Origin: Chitinophagaceae bacterium
GTDB lineage: Bacteria > Bacteroidota > Bacteroidia > Chitinophagales > Chitinophagaceae
NCBI GenBank assembly: GCA_023957125.1
Contig: JAMLHL010000037.1
Coordinates: 1 to 35,459, forward strand
Reading direction: 5' to 3'
DNA: 35,459 bases
Part shown: positions 16,271 through 25,299 of the stretch, piece by piece
Numbering within the stretch: the stretch's first letter is position 1
Layout: the number at the start of each line of letters is the position of its first letter
Notes under the pieces: model-generated
Seen by the model: only the letters and a program-made list of their open reading frames with translations
Database searches by the model: none
Told to the model about the DNA's origin: nothing
Translations under genes and position numbers: made by a program

Positions 16271-17299
16271 ATGAATTATATGAGAAAGCTGGATGTACTA
16301 CTTTTATCGGCTTTGATCCTTTACGATTATGGCGCTCAAACCCTGGTAGATAGGGATATTATAAGTATGGGCAATACGGTTATAACCAGTGCCGGAAGTC
16401 TCCTGGAAATGGATCAGGATGAATACCAGGTTGCGACAGAGGCAAATGAATTTGCGGTTCCGGAAAATACCGGGAGCATTGCCGGGGCCACTGCCCCCGA
16501 CGCAACCCGGGTGAAAAATATTCATTACTACGAATTAGCAAAAGTCAAGTCAGTGGGTTTGACTTCAGAAGAAACCCTGGAAAATAAGTTGACTGCCGTA
16601 TATATAAGTGTACCGGATTACGCGGCTGAGGCAGAGATGACAGCTCCCGGGGAAGCAGAGACGGAAGCCGTTGCAATGGAAAATACAGCCGCTTTTGCGC
16701 TGGCAACTGTAAACACAGCGAGTGATGTATCTGTGAGTGACCTGAGCCGGCTTGAAGTGATCAGTGAAACGGATGAGGGCAAACTGCAGTTTGCCGACTC
16801 AGATGGCGACGGTTTATTTAATTATGAAGACCAGTGTCCGGGCATTGCGGGCGTGGCAAGATTTGAAGGTTGCCCGGTTCCCGACAGTGACGGCGACGGG
16901 ATAAACGACGAGGAAGACCATTGTCCTCTGATCGTGGGAGCGGCATCTAACCAGGGATGCCCGGTAGAGGAGGATGTTGAAAATAATGCAGACAGCGTTG
17001 ATTTTGCTAACGATCAGACAGGTAGTATTGATAATTCCTCTGTGATGCAATTTGAATTAATGGGGAATGGCGCCCTTTCGAACCATGATTTTAATGTTCT
17101 TTTGCAATTGGCAGACGAGATCATTAATAATAATGCAGCCAGGATAGTGGTAGAGAGATCAGGAAACGATAGTGTGGAAGCGCAGACGAATACTGTAATA
17201 ACCTATTTACAGCAATTGGGCGTAAGGGATCATCAGATCAGTATGGTATCGAAAAATAAAGGAAGCGGTGGACAACTACAGGTTCAATTACGCTATTAA
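16271..17299 (+). CDS. TSP type 3 repeat protein with degenerate OmpA-like C-terminus
   Basis: The 342-residue product begins with a hydrophobic signal-like segment (MRKLDVLLLSALILYDYGAQ). An acidic region of low complexity follows (about 25-170, many Ala/Glu/Val/Thr), then two TSP3 repeats (about 176-233, DSDGDGLFNYEDQCP and DSDGDGINDEEDHCP). The C-terminal region is spaced like an OmpA domain, but the GHTDNxG and LSxxRA motifs are absent (IVVERSGNDSVEAQTNTVITYLQQ). It probably cannot bind peptidoglycan like its upstream neighbour. The open frame extends to a GTG at 16220; ATG 16271 or 16280 is preferred for the signal segment. It looks like a shortened, diverged relative of the preceding gene; that origin is inferred. 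Confidence 0.8.
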   Translation: MNYMRKLDVLLLSALILYDYGAQTLVDRDIISMGNTVITSAGSLLEMDQDEYQVATEANEFAVPENTGSIAGATAPDATRVKNIHYYELAKVKSVGLTSEETLENKLTAVYISVPDYAAEAEMTAPGEAETEAVAMENTAAFALATVNTASDVSVSDLSRLEVISETDEGKLQFADSDGDGLFNYEDQCPGIAGVARFEGCPVPDSDGDGINDEEDHCPLIVGAASNQGCPVEEDVENNADSVDFANDQTGSIDNSSVMQFELMGNGALSNHDFNVLLQLADEIINNNAARIVVERSGNDSVEAQTNTVITYLQQLGVRDHQISMVSKNKGSGGQLQVQLRY

Positions 17300-17320
17300 A
17301 ATCGTTAAGATTCATTTAAA

Positions 17321-17353
17321 ATGTCAGGGAAAACAACCCTGACATTTTTTTTT
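17321..17353 (+). terminator. Rho-independent terminator
   Basis: ATGTCAGGG (17321-17329) pairs with CCCTGACAT (17337-17345) and is followed by a run of T residues to 17353. It lies 22 bases after the stop of the TSP3 gene and is a textbook intrinsic terminator. Confidence 0.88.
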
Positions 17354-17432
17354 GCGTCTGTTCCTTTAACTTGTGTCGCCTCGTTACTACTATTGGTATT
17401 TTAGCCATATTTGCCAAATCAAATTTTGAAGC

Positions 17433-19121
17433 ATGAAGAGAATCTTTTTATTGGTGTTCTTTGGTTTATCAGTAAGCTACTATAGTATTGCACAAACAGC
17501 CACGAAGGATGTGCCCCGGGGATGGCATATGCTTGACCTCCAAAAAGATGGTTATTATGGAATAGACGTTGAAAAAGCTTACAGCGAGCTTCTGAAAGGC
17601 AAAAAGAGCGTGCCGGTGGTGGTGGCTGTCATTGATTCGGGGATAGATACCACCCACGAAGATCTGAAGCCTGTACTCTGGCGAAACCCGGGAGAGATCC
17701 CCGGAAACGGAATAGATGACGATAATAACGGATATATAGATGATGTGCACGGATGGAATTTTTTAGGAGGCAAAGACGGAAGAAATGTGAATAAGGATTC
17801 TTACGAAGCGGCAAGGGTTTATTATAAACTGAAGAAAAAGTTTGGCGACCTGGTACCGGAGGATTCTTTGGCAGCTACCCCGCAGGAATTGGATGAGATC
17901 AGGATGTACAAAAAAGTGAGAACCCTGATAGAAGGAGACGCGAAAGAGGCATCCTTAAATGTATTGTTTCTTAAAAATATAGTGGAAAACATGCCCTGGG
18001 CCGACAGCATATTACAAAACAGGCTTCAAAAAAAGGAATATAACGGCGATGAATTGCAGCAATTCAAGCCATCTTCTCCCGATGAAAGCAAAGCTAAGAG
18101 TACCATAATGGCCTTGTTTCTTGGTTTCCAGGCCAGTGAAATGACCAATAAGCGGCTGCTGGAGATCACCAGCGACTTTTACAACGGAGAGAAATCAAAG
18201 GCCGAAGCGGTGTTGACAGAACCGGAAGATTACAGGGGTGAAATTGTAAAGGATAATTATGACGATATCAACGACCGTTATTATGGCAATAACGACATAA
18301 TGGCCGGTACGCCTATGCATGGAACGCATGTGGCGGGCATTATTGGCGCCGTAAGGAACAACGGCAAAGGAATGAACGGGATTGCGGACAATGTCCGGAT
18401 CATGATGCTGCGGGCGGTACCCGACGGAGACGAACACGATAAGGACATTGCCAATGCCATTCGCTACGCGGTTGATAATGGGGCAAAAGTGGTGAATATG
18501 AGTTTTGGTAAGAGTATTTCTCCCCAGAAACCCTGGGTGGACGAGGCGGTGAGGTATGCCGAATCCAAAGGCGTATTGCTGGTACACGCCGCCGGAAATG
18601 ACGCTAAAGATTTAGATACGAATGATAATTTTCCCAACCCGGTATTCAAAGACGACAGTACCCGGGCTGACAACTGGATCACCGTGGGCGCCAGTGGCGA
18701 TCCCGCTGCCGGGGGACTGGTAGGTTCCTTCTCCAATTACGGGAAAAAGGAAGTGGACGTTTTTGCCCCCGGCGTAAAAATTTATTCTACGCTGCCGGGC
18801 GGTAATCAATACGGGAACCTGCAGGGTACCAGTATGGCCAGCCCCGTGGTAGCCGGCGTAGCAGCATTATTGATGTCATATTATCCCGATTTATCCATGC
18901 CGCAGATAAAGGGTATCATTGAAAAATCGGTAGCGGTTCCGGACATAAAGGTAGAGAAGCCGGGTACGGATGAAGAAGTAAGCATGAAAGATCTGAGTAC
19001 AACGGGAGGGATCATAAATGTATATCAGGCGGTTTTACTGGCAAATACAATTACGCAGGGCGAAAACGCATCAAATGTTAAAGAACCGCTGAAACCAAAA
19101 CCGGCGGTGAAAAAGAAATAA
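17433..19121 (+). CDS. Secreted subtilisin-like serine protease (S8)
   Basis: The 562-residue product has a signal peptide (to about residue 21) and a subtilase catalytic domain with the full triad: Asp68 in VVAVIDSGID, His299 in MHGTHVAG and Ser467 in GTSMASPVVAG. The Asp-to-His distance is unusually long because of an insertion of about 180 residues (about 105-285) that is charged, helical in character and contains no recognised domain. A Ca-binding-like DDDNNGYIDD segment follows the Asp motif. The C-terminus ends in Pro/Lys repeats (EPLKPKPAVKKK) and lacks a type IX secretion sorting domain, so it may remain in the periplasm. A terminator separates it from the gene upstream. Confidence 0.93.
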   Translation: MKRIFLLVFFGLSVSYYSIAQTATKDVPRGWHMLDLQKDGYYGIDVEKAYSELLKGKKSVPVVVAVIDSGIDTTHEDLKPVLWRNPGEIPGNGIDDDNNGYIDDVHGWNFLGGKDGRNVNKDSYEAARVYYKLKKKFGDLVPEDSLAATPQELDEIRMYKKVRTLIEGDAKEASLNVLFLKNIVENMPWADSILQNRLQKKEYNGDELQQFKPSSPDESKAKSTIMALFLGFQASEMTNKRLLEITSDFYNGEKSKAEAVLTEPEDYRGEIVKDNYDDINDRYYGNNDIMAGTPMHGTHVAGIIGAVRNNGKGMNGIADNVRIMMLRAVPDGDEHDKDIANAIRYAVDNGAKVVNMSFGKSISPQKPWVDEAVRYAESKGVLLVHAAGNDAKDLDTNDNFPNPVFKDDSTRADNWITVGASGDPAAGGLVGSFSNYGKKEVDVFAPGVKIYSTLPGGNQYGNLQGTSMASPVVAGVAALLMSYYPDLSMPQIKGIIEKSVAVPDIKVEKPGTDEEVSMKDLSTTGGIINVYQAVLLANTITQGENASNVKEPLKPKPAVKKK

Positions 19122-19132
19122 GAGAAGATAGA

Positions 19133-19633
19133 TTATCTGGTCTTTTGTGCAGAGGCTGCCGGTTGACTGAACAACATGACATAGCCACACAGATCCTTTT
19201 TCTTTTGGGCATTCACCTGAAGGGGTTTTATCATATGGTATTCAGACGTCCTGGGCACATAGGAATATCGTATGATATTTTCCTCCCGATCGTCCCGGGC
19301 GTGCTTCTGGTATATCACCTGCTTTTCGTGGTAATCGTACATCCGCACTTCGTATGTATTGGAATTCAGATCCCCGATAAAAACAAATTGATAGCGGGTG
19401 CCTTCCTCCATAGGCACAATGATGGGAATATCGTAGTTGCTTTCCATGGTGATGGATGCTTCCCGTAAAATAGAAAAACCCCCGGTGGAAAGGAGAAGTT
19501 TTACGCTATCGGCCTGTTTTTGAATGGTTTGATTATCGCAGGGACTTTCAAGAACCTCGGCCTGCGTTTGACCGAAAGACGAGAATCGGAATAAGAGCAG
19601 CAAACCTATAACCGGTAGGAATGATTTTTTCAT
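19133..19633 (-). CDS. Small secreted protein of unknown function
   Basis: The 166-residue product has a clear signal peptide (MKKSFLPVIGLLLLFRFSSFGQ). The mature part contains CDNQTIQKQADSVKLLLSTGGFSILREASITMES-type and YQFVFIGDLNSNTYEVRMYDYHEKQVIYQK-type segments, which look like a small mixed alpha/beta domain. Two cysteines (in SPCDN and DLCGY) might form a disulphide. I do not recognise the family. It converges on the subtilase gene with 11 bases between stops, so no operon partner is evident on its 3' side. The SDR gene upstream is on the same strand, 107 bases away. Confidence 0.75.
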   Translation of the reverse strand: MKKSFLPVIGLLLLFRFSSFGQTQAEVLESPCDNQTIQKQADSVKLLLSTGGFSILREASITMESNYDIPIIVPMEEGTRYQFVFIGDLNSNTYEVRMYDYHEKQVIYQKHARDDREENIIRYSYVPRTSEYHMIKPLQVNAQKKKDLCGYVMLFSQPAASAQKTR

Positions 19634-19740
19634 TTTTCTGTTTTCAGGGTGACGGATGGCGTTTCAACCGGAAGATTCACCCCCGGTCAGGGAATCACTT
19701 CAGTTCCTGCCGGATATTGAACGCTAATCTGCTGCTTAAA

Positions 19741-20499
19741 TTATTTTTTATGGAAATAAATGCCATCCGCCTGCTGTACCGGGCATACCACCAGGTCGTT
19801 AATGCAAACATGCCCGGGAAGGGTTGTGCAGTAATAAATTACATCGGCAACATCTTTGGCGGTCAGCGGTTTGAATCCTTTGTATATCGCATCGGCCTGT
19901 TCCGTATCTCCTTTAAACCGCACTACTGAAAATTCGGTTTCCGCCGCTCCGGGATGAACAGCCGTTACCTTAATATTGTGCCGGAGCATATCTATACGCA
20001 TACTTTGGCTTATGGCCTCAACGGCAAACTTGCTGGCACAATAAACATTCCCCTTTTCGTACACCTGTTTTGCGGCCACCGAGCCGAGGTTTATAATATG
20101 TCCTTTATGTTGTTCGATCATAAAAGGCAATACGGCTTTAGAAACATATAATAAGCCCTTCACGTTGGTATCCAGCATCGTATCCCAATCGTCTATATCG
20201 GCTTCATCGAAATAGCTTCGCCCAAGCGCCAGCCCGGCATTGTTTACCAGGATGTCAATCGCACGCCAGTCTTCGGGGATATGTTGAATGGCTTTTAACA
20301 CTTCACTTCGTTTACTCACGTCAAAAGGTAAACAAAGCGCCCGGACAGAAAAATTATCCTCAATTCGCTTTTGGAGTTCTTCCAGCCTCGATGCCCGCCT
20401 TCCGTTTATAATTACATTGTGCCCCTCTTCTGCGAATCGCAGGGCGCAGGCCGCTCCGAACCCGGAGGTTGCCCCGGTAATAAAAACAATTTTACTCAT
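19741..20499 (-). CDS. Short-chain dehydrogenase/reductase (SDR family)
   Basis: The 252-residue classical SDR has a TGATSGFG cofactor motif (residues 8-15), ILVNNAGLALGRS, and the catalytic Ser...YCASK. The arginine-rich INGRRASRLEEL after beta-strand 2 suggests NADP preference, and the whole resembles the YdfG/serine-dehydrogenase-like branch, which reduces 3-hydroxy acid or aldehyde substrates. The exact substrate is not predictable. The frame opens at a TTG (20526), but ATG 20499 (MSKIVFITGATSG) gives the standard start. It is divergent from the D-2-hydroxyacid dehydrogenase. Confidence 0.92.
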   Translation of the reverse strand: MSKIVFITGATSGFGAACALRFAEEGHNVIINGRRASRLEELQKRIEDNFSVRALCLPFDVSKRSEVLKAIQHIPEDWRAIDILVNNAGLALGRSYFDEADIDDWDTMLDTNVKGLLYVSKAVLPFMIEQHKGHIINLGSVAAKQVYEKGNVYCASKFAVEAISQSMRIDMLRHNIKVTAVHPGAAETEFSVVRFKGDTEQADAIYKGFKPLTAKDVADVIYYCTTLPGHVCINDLVVCPVQQADGIYFHKK

Positions 20500-20523
20500 T
20501 GGAAATGTATGATAAGTACACCA

Positions 20524-20531
20524 CAAAGGTA
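20524..20531 (-). promoter_or_regulatory. -7 box of the SDR gene
   Basis: TACCTTTG on the minus strand is a full match to TAnnTTTG, 24 bases before ATG 20499. No upstream TTTG at the right distance was found. The box supports the ATG at 20499 over the TTG at 20526, because transcription would start downstream of the TTG. Confidence 0.4.
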
Positions 20532-20593
20532 AAGTGAAAAAAATAGTTTAATGAATCCTGCTTAATTTCGATCATTGTTGATACAAATAAATT

Positions 20594-21568
20594 ATGCGTA
20601 TGAAGATTGTAATACTTGATGGTTATTCCATTAATCCGGGCGATCTGAACTGGGCTCTTTTAGAGGCCCTGGGTAACTTAACGGTATATGAGCGTTCCGC
20701 TCCCGACGAGGTATTGGAGCGGTCAAAGAACGCCGAAATTGTCCTGACCAACAAATCCAAAGTGCCGGGGGAGGTTATCGGGGCGCTGCCCAAATTGAGG
20801 TATATAGGCGAACTGGCAACCGGTTTCGATAATATTGCTATCCGTGCGGCTGCACAGCGAAATATTCCCGTGTGTAATGTACCCGGCTATAGCACACAGT
20901 CGGTGGCTCAATTAACCTGGGCGCTGATCCTTGAACTAACGTACAATGTTAAACGACGCTCGGATGAAGTGCATGCAGGCGCCTGGACGCGCAGCAAAGA
21001 CTTTTGTTTTGGTCACCAGGGGCTTTTTGAATTACAGGGAAAAACCATTGCGCTTATCGGGCTGGGGCTTATTGGTTCGGCCGTAGCGAAGATTGCCATG
21101 GCTTTTGGGATGAATATCATCGCCGCGGTTCGTAATCCTGCCAAATATAATATACCGGGAATAAGGATCGCGGACATTGATGAATGTTTTGAACAGGCTG
21201 ATTTTGTCAGCCTGCATTGTCCGCTTACGGAATCCAACCGGCAAATGGTGAATACAGAACTGCTGAAAAAGATGAAACCTTCGGCATACCTGGTTAATAC
21301 AGCCCGGGGAGGGCTGATCCATGAACAGGACCTGGCAAAAGCCCTGAGGGAAAAGCAAATTGCAGGAGCCGCCGTGGATGTATTATCGTCTGAGCCACCC
21401 GCCGCAGATAATCCGTTGTTGAACGCACCCAATTGTGTCATCACACCGCATATCGCCTGGGCCACCAAAGAAGCAAGGGAAAGGCTATTGTTCGAATCTG
21501 CGGAAAATATAAAAGCGTTTTTGAACGGCGAACTGAGAAATGTGGTGAATGGCGTAACGAACCTGTAG
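20594..21568 (+). CDS. D-2-hydroxyacid dehydrogenase (glycerate dehydrogenase / hydroxypyruvate reductase-like)
   Basis: The 324-residue product has the split catalytic domain and a central NAD-binding domain with GLGLIGSAVA. The signature HCPLTESNRQMVN, the Arg in NTARGGLI, the Glu in VLSSEPP and the His in ITPHIAWAT give the complete catalytic set of the family. ELATGFDNIAIRAAAQRNIPVCNVPGYST is typical of the glycerate dehydrogenase/hydroxypyruvate reductase group. It reduces 2-keto acids to D-2-hydroxy acids with NAD(P)H; the preferred substrate is inferred. The start ATG 20594 is close to a second in-frame ATG at 20600; either is possible. Confidence 0.9.
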   Translation: MRMKIVILDGYSINPGDLNWALLEALGNLTVYERSAPDEVLERSKNAEIVLTNKSKVPGEVIGALPKLRYIGELATGFDNIAIRAAAQRNIPVCNVPGYSTQSVAQLTWALILELTYNVKRRSDEVHAGAWTRSKDFCFGHQGLFELQGKTIALIGLGLIGSAVAKIAMAFGMNIIAAVRNPAKYNIPGIRIADIDECFEQADFVSLHCPLTESNRQMVNTELLKKMKPSAYLVNTARGGLIHEQDLAKALREKQIAGAAVDVLSSEPPAADNPLLNAPNCVITPHIAWATKEARERLLFESAENIKAFLNGELRNVVNGVTNL

Positions 21569-21717
21569 TTTTTACGGTTGCAATTCAGGTCACCGGCCGG
21601 GAAGACAGCCGTTGCTACCCCGATCGCGATGGCAGGTATCTCTCATACAGGTTCCGGGGAGGAAGTTGGAACATACCCGTGGGCAACCTTTGCAGCCGTT
21701 TGATCCGAGAACTCATT

Positions 21718-21725
21718 TATCTTTG
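21718..21725 (+). promoter_or_regulatory. -7 box directly before the ABC-F start
   Basis: TATCTTTG is a full match to TAnnTTTG and ends only 4 bases before ATG 21730. Transcription would begin at or next to the start codon, giving a leaderless or nearly leaderless message. Upstream TTTG copies lie 15 and 25 bases away, neither at the ideal distance. Confidence 0.4.
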
Positions 21726-21729
21726 CTGG

Positions 21730-23646
21730 ATGCATTATGTTACGGGAGAAGCATTAGGGAAATCTTACGGTATAAAACCTCTTTTTAAAAACCTTACCTT
21801 TCATATAGAAGAGGGAGATAAAATTGCTTTGGTGGCCCGCAATGGCTCGGGAAAATCAACCCTGCTGAAAATAATCGCCGGTTTGGAGACGCCGGACGAC
21901 GGAACCCTCTGGCTACATAAAGAAGTGTCGGTGGCTCTTTTTGAACAGGAACCGGTTTTTATGGATGAGCTTTCGGTGCTCGATAATATTTTTCACCATG
22001 ATCACCCGGTGATCAATGCTATCAAAACCTACGAAGCGGCAAGTGAAAGGGGAGATGCAGACGCGATAGGTGAGGCCATCGTCAGGATGGATGAACTGAA
22101 TGCCTGGGATTTCGACAGTAAAGTAAAGCAGATCCTCGGAAAACTGAATGTTCATCATTTTGAGCAAAAGGCAGGCACTCTTTCGGGCGGCCAGCGCAAA
22201 CGGGTAGCTCTTGCCCGAACGCTCATTGATATCGGGTTTGAGCACCGGCATGTCCTGCTGATTATGGACGAGCCCACCAATCACCTCGATGTTGAAACCG
22301 TTGAGTGGCTGGAACATTACCTGAATCAGCAAAACATTACTTTATTATTGGTTACGCACGACCGTTATTTTTTGGATGCGGTATGTAATGAGATATGGGA
22401 AATGGATGGGAGCGCTTTATACACTTACAGGGGAGATTATGAAAATTATTTAGAAAAGAAAGCCGCCCGGATAGAACAACAGGCGGCAAGTATTGACAAA
22501 GCTAAAAATCTTTACCGGAAAGAACTGGAATGGATCCGGAAACAACCCCGGGCAAGAACTACCAAATCCAAAAGCCGGATAGACGCATTTGACGATGTGG
22601 AAGTTCGGGCCAAACAGCGGATACAGGATAACCAGGTGCAGTTGCAGGTAAAAATGAGCCGTTTGGGCGGGAAGGTGGCGGAGTTGAAAAAAGTATATAA
22701 ATCTTTTGGAAACCAGGTGATATTACAGGGATTCGACTATACCTTTTCAAAAGGTGAACGTATAGGCGTTGTTGGGAAAAACGGCACCGGCAAATCCACG
22801 TTTCTTAATATACTGCAGGGGCTCGAAAAAGCGGATAGTGGAAAAATCAATATCGGGGAGACGGTGATCTTCGGATATTACTCCCAGCAGGGGCTTCAGT
22901 TTAAAGAAGATATGCGGGTGATCGAATACGTGAAAAATATCGCGGAAAATTTTCCGCTGGCCAATGGCGGTTCATTGAACGCCTCCCAGTTCCTTCAGCT
23001 CTTTTTATTTGAGCCCGATCAGCAGCATACTTTTATTTCCAGGCTGAGTGGCGGCGAGAAGAAGCGATTGTTGCTGCTTTCTGTTCTTTTCCGCAATCCT
23101 AATTTTCTGATACTGGATGAACCCACCAATGATCTTGATCTGCCTACGCTTACCGTTTTGGAAAATTTTTTAAGCGATTACCGGGGTTGCCTCCTGATCG
23201 TGTCGCACGACCGTTATTTTATGGACCGGCTTACCGACCATCTCTTTGTTTTTGAAGGAAATGGCCGCGTCAGGGATTTCCCGGGAAATTATTCCCAATA
23301 CCGGTTGTGGAAAAAGGAACAGGAATCGGAAATAAAATCGCGGGAGGTTAAGAACACCCGTTTGGAAACGGGAGGCGGCCTGCAAGATGCATTACCGGGG
23401 AAACACGAAACAGAAGCCGGGAAAAAAAAGCCGTCCTACAAAGAAAAACGGGAATTTGAAACCTTGCAACGGGAAATAGCAGTTTTGGAAAAGGAAAAGA
23501 AAGCTGTTATGGATCAGCTCAGCGACAGCAGCCTGCCTTATGAACAGTTGCAGCAGCTTTCCGGGCGTATTGCGGAAGTATCGTCTTTGCTGGATGAGAA
23601 GGAATTGCGGTGGCTGGAGCTGAGTGAGGTAATGGAGAATGATTAG
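21730..23646 (+). CDS. ABC-F family ATPase (Uup-like, ribosome-associated)
   Basis: The 638-residue product has two ABC ATPase domains in one chain and no membrane segment. Domain 1 has Walker A VARNGSGKST, signature LSGGQRKR and Walker B LLIMDEPTNHLD. Domain 2 has GKNGTGKST, LSGGEKKR and FLILDEPTNDLD. A charged inter-domain linker follows domain 1, and the C-terminus (about 560-638) is a coiled coil rich in Lys and Glu, as in Uup. ABC-F proteins act on the ribosome to resolve stalls or confer antibiotic protection; Uup-type members are housekeeping. The frame is open far upstream into the dehydrogenase gene, but ATG 21730 (MHYVTGEALGKSYG) is the natural start. It converges on the histidine kinase with 3 bases between stops. 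Confidence 0.92.
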   Translation: MHYVTGEALGKSYGIKPLFKNLTFHIEEGDKIALVARNGSGKSTLLKIIAGLETPDDGTLWLHKEVSVALFEQEPVFMDELSVLDNIFHHDHPVINAIKTYEAASERGDADAIGEAIVRMDELNAWDFDSKVKQILGKLNVHHFEQKAGTLSGGQRKRVALARTLIDIGFEHRHVLLIMDEPTNHLDVETVEWLEHYLNQQNITLLLVTHDRYFLDAVCNEIWEMDGSALYTYRGDYENYLEKKAARIEQQAASIDKAKNLYRKELEWIRKQPRARTTKSKSRIDAFDDVEVRAKQRIQDNQVQLQVKMSRLGGKVAELKKVYKSFGNQVILQGFDYTFSKGERIGVVGKNGTGKSTFLNILQGLEKADSGKINIGETVIFGYYSQQGLQFKEDMRVIEYVKNIAENFPLANGGSLNASQFLQLFLFEPDQQHTFISRLSGGEKKRLLLLSVLFRNPNFLILDEPTNDLDLPTLTVLENFLSDYRGCLLIVSHDRYFMDRLTDHLFVFEGNGRVRDFPGNYSQYRLWKKEQESEIKSREVKNTRLETGGGLQDALPGKHETEAGKKKPSYKEKREFETLQREIAVLEKEKKAVMDQLSDSSLPYEQLQQLSGRIAEVSSLLDEKELRWLELSEVMEND

Positions 23647-23649
23647 ATG

Positions 23650-25299
23650 TTAAATTTCAAACGCCACATCAAGAACGAAGCCTTTACCCGGAGCGGAGTC
23701 CATTGCCACCGTGCCCTGGTATAGCTCAATTCTGTTCCTGATATTCCTGAGGCCCATCCCCTGTCCCTGGTCGGTTGACAGATCGGTTCCCCTTCCGTCA
23801 TCGGTGATCACCAACGACACTTTGTTGTCTATTTGCTCCAGGTGTACCGTAACGTTGGCTGCGTTCGCGTGTTTAACCACATTATTCAATTGTTCCTGAA
23901 CAATGCGATAAAGCATCAGCTTTTGTCCGTCCTGAAGACTGGCTTCATCTATATTTTCAATATCAATCCGGATATTGATCGGTTGCACTTCTTCGATCGT
24001 TTCGGCTATACTGATCAGGGATTGTTCCAGTCCTAATTCGGCGAGAAGAGGCGGCGCGAGATTCCTGGTAAGATTCCTCAGTTCTTCAATCACTTTATCA
24101 ATATATTCATTGCTTTTTTTCAAAAGGCTGTCCCTGATGGCATCGTCGGCGATCGCGTGTTCAATATATAACTTAACCACACCTAAAAGTTGATTGACAT
24201 TGTCGTGCAGTTCTTCGGCTAATTTTTTGCGTTCGTTTTCCTGGGTGTCCAAAACAGTGCGGGCCAGGTGCCGGCGATAGATCACTTCCTTCTCTGCCAG
24301 TTGCGCCTGCAGATTTCGTTGTTCGGTTATATCATGCATAGACCCGATCAACCGGAATGCTTTTCCCTCTAAATTGCGTAAGATGGAAATATTGTCAGAT
24401 ACGATCTTGTAGGATCCGTCTTTACATAAAAATCGGTATTCGTTATTAAGGGAGGTCAGATGGGCTATTTCCATTGCCGCATTCATCTTGTCTATTATTT
24501 TTTCCCGGTCATCTTCATGAACTTTGGATTTCCAGAATTGGTATCCCTGTTCCAGGTCATGATCGTCGTATCCAAACAGCAGTTTAAGATTTGAATGATA
24601 ATAATATTGCCCGGTTTCCATGTTCCAGTCCCAGAGCCCTTCCATGGTAGTCATGCTTAAAATACTGTATCGCTTGAGGTTTTCTTTTAATTGTTTTTGC
24701 TCCCTGGTTCGGTCCGTAATATTTTCAAGGATCATGATATATACAGTGCCGTTAAGCTTGTCTTTTACCTCACTAACCGAAATATTACAGATCAGTTTTT
24801 CTTTTGTTGAGGTGGAGACAACGGCAATATCCTTCATATTCCTGAGTTTCTCCTGTTTCAGCAGCGTATCCCAATACTCCAGTTCAACGTTATTTTCTTT
24901 GCGAATGATAGAAGTATAGTTCTTATGAAGCAGTTCATCTTTCGTGTAGCCTGTCAGGGAGCAAAAGAACGGGTTGGTATATAGAAATTCTCCGCGGGTG
25001 TTCAAACGGGCAATGCCGAGGCTGGTATCCGAAAGAATGGTTTCCAGTTCGCGATGATTGAACACAAGGGAATCAAATTGCCGTTTGAAATATTTATCGT
25101 TACAACGCAGCAGAAGATAAATGGTAACTGCCGTAAGGATCACAAAGGTTGCCCCCTTAACACTTTGCAGGTAGGGATAAAGGACGACCTCTCTCCCAAG
25201 GAAACGAAAAAGGATATAATCGGTCAAAAATATCCAAATAAGCGCAATTAAAAGAAAGAAAAGTACAGATCGTATGGTTGATAGCGGACGCCCTTTCAT
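23650..25299 (-). CDS. PAS sensor histidine kinase (HisKA_3 / NarL-partner type), orphan
   Basis: The 549-residue product has two membrane helices at the N-terminus (about 10-28 and 36-62) with almost no periplasmic loop. Two PAS domains follow: about 85-205 (NTRGEFLYTNPFFCSLTGYTKDEL) and about 210-330 (WDWNMETGQYYYHSNLKLLFGYDD). The HisKA_3 dimerisation domain carries phospho-acceptor His365 in ERKKLAEELHDNVNQLLG, and an HATPase domain has the N-box (IVQEQLNNVVKHANA) and DDGRGTD plus GMGLRNIRNR. Kinases of this type normally phosphorylate a LuxR/NarL-type response regulator. None is adjacent: the neighbours are an ABC-F gene and peptidase T, so the partner is encoded elsewhere. The minimal periplasmic region suggests internal or membrane sensing. 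Confidence 0.93.
   Translation of the reverse strand: MKGRPLSTIRSVLFFLLIALIWIFLTDYILFRFLGREVVLYPYLQSVKGATFVILTAVTIYLLLRCNDKYFKRQFDSLVFNHRELETILSDTSLGIARLNTRGEFLYTNPFFCSLTGYTKDELLHKNYTSIIRKENNVELEYWDTLLKQEKLRNMKDIAVVSTSTKEKLICNISVSEVKDKLNGTVYIMILENITDRTREQKQLKENLKRYSILSMTTMEGLWDWNMETGQYYYHSNLKLLFGYDDHDLEQGYQFWKSKVHEDDREKIIDKMNAAMEIAHLTSLNNEYRFLCKDGSYKIVSDNISILRNLEGKAFRLIGSMHDITEQRNLQAQLAEKEVIYRRHLARTVLDTQENERKKLAEELHDNVNQLLGVVKLYIEHAIADDAIRDSLLKKSNEYIDKVIEELRNLTRNLAPPLLAELGLEQSLISIAETIEEVQPINIRIDIENIDEASLQDGQKLMLYRIVQEQLNNVVKHANAANVTVHLEQIDNKVSLVITDDGRGTDLSTDQGQGMGLRNIRNRIELYQGTVAMDSAPGKGFVLDVAFEI

Noticed and set aside
21433..21729. Upstream extension of the ABC-F frame, including an RGGSW segment like sulfatase-modifying enzymes
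   Set aside because: It overlaps the dehydrogenase gene out of frame and the match is only five residues; the conserved ABC-F start is at 21730.
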